Shown: piece by piece, positions 42,669-46,569 of the stretch
Position numbering within the stretch: the first letter of the stretch is position 1
Layout of the letters: the number at the start of each line of letters is the position of its first letter
Assembly: GCA_913041905.1 (NCBI GenBank)
Contig: CAJWJQ010000004.1
Span: 1-46,569, forward strand
DNA: 46,569 bases
Direction: 5' to 3'
Origin: GCA-2718845 sp913041905
GTDB lineage: Bacteria > Pseudomonadota > Gammaproteobacteria > GCA-002705445 > GCA-002716945
Notes under the pieces: generated by a model
The model's database searches: none
What the model saw: only the letters and a program-made list of their open reading frames with translations
Told to the model about the DNA's origin: nothing
Program-made: the position numbers and the translations under genes

Positions 42669-43565
42669 CTATGAGCCAAGGTGACTATCCACGCTGCTGA
42701 ATATCGTATAAACCATCAGGCTTGCGATTAATAAATCTGCGGTAGTCCCCGGATTAATTCCATTTTTTTTATAGTCATAATCAAGATCTGCTATGTAATT
42801 CATAGCATTTTCTCGACTACTGTCCCTCTTTAGTATTTTTAACAAATCATAGGCTTGATTACTAGTCTTTTTTGCTATTTTCTCACCAAATTTTCTCGCT
42901 ATATGAGAGTCTGGTATTTCAGCAAGAATTTCTAGGAAAATCAAAGATAAGGTAAAATCTAGCGTTTCTCCTCTTTTTTGATATTCATCAAGCTTAGGAA
43001 GAATAAAATCAAATATATCTGAGAATTTATTAGCATATTGGTAGGAAATTCTGTCATATTTTGATGCAAAACTCATAATTTCGTGCAAATTAACGTGAGG
43101 TTTTGATTTTACATCCATTTTGTCAGAAGAGCCCAATCCTCCAGGGTTTGTTTTTTGAATAGCCTCACAAATGAGCATCGTATCTTTTTCAGTTGAATAT
43201 AAAATTAGATCATGTATCGAATCTTTTAGTGGTTTATTTTTAAAATTCATAAAAGCATGTATTATTGGAGCGCACAATAATATAATCCCGAGGTTTGTGT
43301 TAACGCTAGTTTTTTCTTTCGTTAAATTTATAGCATAATAAATTCTTTCACCTAAAGAATATTCTTTTAAAAATAATGCATTACTACTATTAATTGAGCT
43401 ATTGACATAATCTTTAGCTGTTGTATCAATATGAGGTGATTTTATTGATACATTTCCTGGTTTTATAACCTCTACATCTTTTTTACATGAAAATAAATAT
43501 GATTCTTTTAAAATATTTGAGTTTGTTTCTGAAGGAATAATTAATGGTTTGCTAAAATCTAACAT
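42669..43565 (-). CDS. CitG/MdcB-family triphosphoribosyl-dephospho-CoA synthase-like protein
   Basis: A 298-residue protein of the CitG family, whose studied members transfer a ribosyl group between ATP and dephospho-CoA. The signature DVEVIKPGNVSIKSPHIDTTAKDY matches the family's KPGNVS block, and NLGIILLCAPIIHAF, GGLGSSDKMDV and GINPGTTADLLIASL follow. No citrate lyase or malonate decarboxylase genes are near, while Fae, Mch and ATP-grasp genes are. A ribosyl-transfer role in H4MPT synthesis is an attractive inference, since H4MPT contains a ribose-linked arylamine. It overlaps the ATP-grasp gene by 7 bases. Confidence 0.8.
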   Translation of the reverse strand: MLDFSKPLIIPSETNSNILKESYLFSCKKDVEVIKPGNVSIKSPHIDTTAKDYVNSSINSSNALFLKEYSLGERIYYAINLTKEKTSVNTNLGIILLCAPIIHAFMNFKNKPLKDSIHDLILYSTEKDTMLICEAIQKTNPGGLGSSDKMDVKSKPHVNLHEIMSFASKYDRISYQYANKFSDIFDFILPKLDEYQKRGETLDFTLSLIFLEILAEIPDSHIARKFGEKIAKKTSNQAYDLLKILKRDSSRENAMNYIADLDYDYKKNGINPGTTADLLIASLMVYTIFSSVDSHLGS

Positions 43566-44479
43566 TTAAATTTATTTTTAACGACAAAGTTTTTTTTAAT
43601 ATAATTAGATTTTATAAAAATTTCTACTATCTTATCAGAAACAATATCATTTGTTGTTGTTTGAATACCCTTCCAAGCAGGTATGCTATTAACCTCTATG
43701 ACATAAACCAAATTATCTTTTTTTATTAAATCAACACCACAAAAAGGTATATTTAGTGCTTCAGCAGATTTAAATGCTATATTTATAATCTCTTTATTAA
43801 ATGGGATTGGGACGCATTTACCACCTTTTGAAAAATTATTTACAAAAGAATTGCCATATCTTGCCATGCTATAGGAAAATTTTTTATTTTTATTTTTTAT
43901 TATTAAAACTCTGTAATCATGGTTTGGTTCTATTGATATAAACTCTTGCAGATAATATATGTTACTAGGATTATTAATATTTTTGATGTCTGAGGGCTTA
44001 TTAATCTTTTTTATATTATCTCCTTGAGATCCAAAAAGTGGTTTATAAATTAATACATGATTTTTTAAAAGTTCTTGTGCAAATTCAATAGATTTATTTT
44101 TACCTCTTATAACCCAAGTTTTAGGAGTAAGTATATTATTATTTTTTAATATAATTGATGTTAATGATTTATCTACAGTTTTTTCAATGCTTTCAGCTGT
44201 ATTAATTATATTGACGCCTTGATTCTTGAAAACTCTTAAAATATTTAGATATGTTACAATCTCTTCAAGTGAACCGCCTGGTATATAGCGCACTATAACA
44301 TCACTAGCATTTACCTCGGAACCGTCTTCTCTTAAAATCTTAGTATTTTTATAATCTGTAGCTATTATAAGTTTGGAAATATTAATCGATTCTACAAGTA
44401 TATCATTTTTTATAAGAGATTTTTTTAATTGTTGGAAATGCCAACCTTTCTTATCAGTAAGAATTAATACTTTTTTCAT
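43559..44479 (-). CDS. RimK-type ATP-grasp ligase of the C1 island
   Basis: A 306-residue ATP-grasp protein of the RimK (alpha-L-glutamate ligase) type. VLIYKPLFGSQGDNIKKI is the nucleotide-binding loop, YYLQEFISIEPNHDYRVLII follows, and IPFCGVDLIKKDNLVYVIEVNSIPAWKGIQ binds metal. Archaeal relatives (MptN, CofF) add glutamate to H4MPT or F420. Here it lies between mch and the CitG-like gene with overlaps on both sides, so adding glutamate to H4MPT or to the methanofuran analogue is likely but unproven. Confidence 0.82.
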   Translation of the reverse strand: MKKVLILTDKKGWHFQQLKKSLIKNDILVESINISKLIIATDYKNTKILREDGSEVNASDVIVRYIPGGSLEEIVTYLNILRVFKNQGVNIINTAESIEKTVDKSLTSIILKNNNILTPKTWVIRGKNKSIEFAQELLKNHVLIYKPLFGSQGDNIKKINKPSDIKNINNPSNIYYLQEFISIEPNHDYRVLIIKNKNKKFSYSMARYGNSFVNNFSKGGKCVPIPFNKEIINIAFKSAEALNIPFCGVDLIKKDNLVYVIEVNSIPAWKGIQTTTNDIVSDKIVEIFIKSNYIKKNFVVKNKFKC

Positions 44480-45444
44480 TTATTGAATGATTTGTCAATT
44501 AAATCTAAATTAAGAGATCCCTCTGTATATGTTGCGCCAGTTTTAATTGTAGTTACTATAACTTTTGCTGGACTAAATAGTAATTTATCTATTTTATAAA
44601 AATCATATTTATATTCTTTAAAAATTTCTGCAAATGGTTTACCATAATCTGATGATGTTAAACTTGGCAATCTTTTAGCTAATTCTAACGCCTCATCATT
44701 TTCAACATCAACATATAAATGTATTGATCCACCATATAATATTGCATCATTTGTTCTGCCCATCCCTATTAAAAAATCTGGTGCTGGTGGAGGTACAGGT
44801 GCTGATCCAAAACCATCAACTACTTTATTTAGAGGAAACCCTATTTCATGTAATTTGTGCATTCCTACCTCTAAAACCCTACCGACTACTTGCACACAGC
44901 CTGAAAGAGATCTTGTTGGAGTTAATATAATTGTAAGATTTTTTTCACTTATATTGCAATCATTTATAATTTTATCAATTATCTCTTGAGGTGGTTTCCT
45001 GTCTACTTCCATAATTACTACTGTTGAAAAGAATTTATCTGAATAATTCAAATCTTTAAATAATTCTTCTTTTTGAGCTAATGCTCTACACGGGCCTGAT
45101 CCCAATGCGTTAAAATTGTCTTCTTCTTTAACAAAGGATAGATTCCAGCCAGCATACTGACTGGCAAGACAACTTAAAACAGGGTTAGTGCTATAAACAT
45201 TAATTGTTAAAGGCCATTTTGGTAAATTATTACTCATAGTTAATGAAACACGACCTAATCCACCCATACAAATTTCTGTAATAATTCTTCCAGATTCTAA
45301 ACAACCATTATGTTTTATGCCTGCATCTACTATTTTTGCTCCGCCATTAGTAGTATCTACTCCGAGATTTAATTGTTCTGCTAAATCTAATAATTCTTCA
45401 ACTAGCGGCTTAACAAGCTTATTTATACTGATATTATTGTTCAT
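44476..45444 (-). CDS. mch: Methenyltetrahydromethanopterin cyclohydrolase Mch
   Basis: A 322-residue enzyme that hydrolyses methenyl-H4MPT to formyl-H4MPT, the second oxidation-level step after Fae and the methylene dehydrogenase. Conserved strings are GGAKIVDAGIKHNGCLESGR, YAGWNLSFV, FNALGSGPCRALA, PTRSLSGCVQVVGRVLEV and DGFGSAPVPPPAPDFLIGMGRTNDAILYGG. Length matches bacterial Mch. It lies two bases after the third ATP-grasp gene and overlaps the RimK-type gene by an ATGA junction. Confidence 0.97.
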   Translation of the reverse strand: MNNNISINKLVKPLVEELLDLAEQLNLGVDTTNGGAKIVDAGIKHNGCLESGRIITEICMGGLGRVSLTMSNNLPKWPLTINVYSTNPVLSCLASQYAGWNLSFVKEEDNFNALGSGPCRALAQKEELFKDLNYSDKFFSTVVIMEVDRKPPQEIIDKIINDCNISEKNLTIILTPTRSLSGCVQVVGRVLEVGMHKLHEIGFPLNKVVDGFGSAPVPPPAPDFLIGMGRTNDAILYGGSIHLYVDVENDEALELAKRLPSLTSSDYGKPFAEIFKEYKYDFYKIDKLLFSPAKVIVTTIKTGATYTEGSLNLDLIDKSFNK

Positions 45445-45446
45445 AA

Positions 45447-46523
45447 TTAGATATTTATATCATAACAGCTATAATATTTTTTTGTCATAGATATTTTTCT
45501 CTTCAGTTTATTTTTAAGATTATGATAATTATCATCCATCATATAAATACTAAAAATAGGATTATCTTTTTTTATTAATTCTCCTTCTTTTGGTAGATTT
45601 ATAAAGTTTTTATTAATTACAGGTTTTTTATTATATATAAAATCTCTATCAGTAAAAATATGCACAAACCCATAATTTTTTTTAACTTTATATTTATGAT
45701 AAATAGATGAATCTATATCGCTTGATAATTGAGATTTAAGTAACTTATTATCATAAAAATCATTATACATTTTAAATGTTGATGTAATTCTAGGATTAAC
45801 GTCTAAAACATATATATTGTTATCATATATTTTAAAATCTATGCTATTAAAACCATACATATTTGATTTAATTGAAAAATATTTTAAAGAATCAATTATT
45901 TTTTTAGAAAATGGTATTAACCTTATGCTGGCTGCGCCTGCATGAACAAACGGATGTGGAGAAAAATTTTTTAATAAAAATAATTTATTAAAACCTAGAA
46001 AAATAAAACTATTTTTCTTAATAAAAAAACAGGCTGAATATGTTATGCCGGGTATAAATTTTTGAATATAATTATTTTCTTTTTTCTTATTTGAAAAACT
46101 TATGTCATACCCTCCGCAACTATTAATTGGTTTAATTAGATGCTTATATTTAGATAAATCTTTTCTATTCTTTAAAATTTTAGGTATTTGAAAACCACTT
46201 TCCTTTAGAAGATTCTCTAGTTTATATATATTTCCACATTTATTTAATAAGTTGAGGTTGTTTCCTTTAATATTTAATTTTGTAAAATCTTTATATATGT
46301 TCTTTTTACCTTCTAGGCCTGAACCATATAAAAGACTAACGTTTTTATGTTTTCTGCTAATTGTTGATATGAAATTTTTTAAAGACTTAGGTTTTAGTGT
46401 TTTTTTTAAATTGTTATAGTTGTGATGGTCAATAGTATAAACATTATAACCTAATGCTCTTGATTGTTCTTCTAAATATGAGGCATCATAATTTACAATA
46501 ACTAATGCATTCTCATTAGACAT
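45447..46523 (-). CDS. ATP-grasp protein upstream of mch
   Basis: A 358-residue ATP-grasp protein. The N-terminal part (ALVIVNYDASYLEEQSRALGY) is a Rossmann-like first domain, HLIKPINSCGGYDISF the nucleotide-binding loop, and MYGFNSIDFKIYDNNIYVLDVNPRITSTF the metal-binding strand. The tail after residue 270 is extra and basic. ATP-grasp proteins of this shape are neighbours of mch in other H4MPT-using bacteria, with no proven function. The ATG at 46523 fits the first strand; an ATG at 46547 is possible. The region is very AT-rich, which makes sequence similarity hard to judge. Confidence 0.72.
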   Translation of the reverse strand: MSNENALVIVNYDASYLEEQSRALGYNVYTIDHHNYNNLKKTLKPKSLKNFISTISRKHKNVSLLYGSGLEGKKNIYKDFTKLNIKGNNLNLLNKCGNIYKLENLLKESGFQIPKILKNRKDLSKYKHLIKPINSCGGYDISFSNKKKENNYIQKFIPGITYSACFFIKKNSFIFLGFNKLFLLKNFSPHPFVHAGAASIRLIPFSKKIIDSLKYFSIKSNMYGFNSIDFKIYDNNIYVLDVNPRITSTFKMYNDFYDNKLLKSQLSSDIDSSIYHKYKVKKNYGFVHIFTDRDFIYNKKPVINKNFINLPKEGELIKKDNPIFSIYMMDDNYHNLKNKLKRKISMTKKYYSCYDINI

Positions 46524-46569
46524 CTTTTTGCGCAAATTCAAATGCATGCTCGAAATGTAAATAAACTGG

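Noticed and set aside
1..46569. tRNA genes, CRISPR arrays, insertion sequences or prophage
   Set aside because: I looked through all intergenic gaps; apart from rnpB they are short and AT-rich, with no tRNA-like folds, repeat-spacer patterns, transposase frames or attachment sites.

Overview
This window is a dense, very AT-rich piece of a bacterial chromosome (roughly 70% A+T by eye, higher around 9.0-9.7 kb and 45.5-46.5 kb). Almost every junction between genes on the same strand is a short gap or an ATGA/TAATG-type overlap, which suggests a streamlined genome. ZapD, FtsL, BamD, LpxC, a DAP-type MurE, and rnpB next to the mraZ cluster point to a proteobacterium of the Gamma/Beta group. The tetrahydromethanopterin (H4MPT) and methanofuran genes at the right end indicate a methylotroph. 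I cannot decide between Beta- and Gammaproteobacteria from this sequence alone.

Layout. 1-1.4 kb: the 5' part of aspS, an FmdB-type zinc ribbon gene, and two tandem small periplasmic c-type cytochromes. 1.4-5.4 kb: an RND (HAE1-type) pump and its membrane fusion protein, which lacks the usual alpha-hairpin. 5.3-10.4 kb: pgeF and rluD divergent from bamD, then nadE, two very small ORFs, coaE and zapD. 10.4-16 kb: a ThiE-like domain protein, argJ, secA, a DUF721 gene and lpxC. 16-32 kb: the division and cell-wall (dcw) cluster, with rnpB just upstream of it. 32.4-34.3 kb: a methyltransferase and dusA. 34.3-46.5 kb: mobA and a cofactor/C1 island. Its plus-strand part is a flavoprotein resembling DmrB, a dihydropteroate-synthase-like protein, a DUF447 protein and MfnB. 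Its minus-strand part is pabB, an H4MPT-linked hydantoinase-like protein, three ATP-grasp proteins, a CitG-like protein, Fae and Mch. A HisA-like protein lies between them on the plus strand.

How it works together. Fae condenses formaldehyde with H4MPT and Mch acts two steps later; mtdB and fhc genes are not in view. The genes around them fit assembly of the two archaeal-type cofactors: PabB supplies p-aminobenzoate, the DHPS-like protein would join pterin and arylamine, the DmrB-like flavoprotein would reduce the pterin, MfnB makes the furan unit, and the ATP-grasp enzymes would add glutamate or similar groups. MobA would serve a molybdenum enzyme such as formate dehydrogenase at the end of the pathway.

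The most unusual structure is in the dcw cluster. ftsZ has moved from its usual place after ftsA to between ftsL and ftsI. ftsI then has no ATG, GTG or TTG start in its frame and probably starts at a CTG overlapping the ftsZ stop codon. A perfect 12-bp inverted repeat lies just after that junction. A stand-alone 63-residue J-domain gene is wedged between mraZ and rsmH with TAATG overlaps on both sides. murC is missing between murG and murB.
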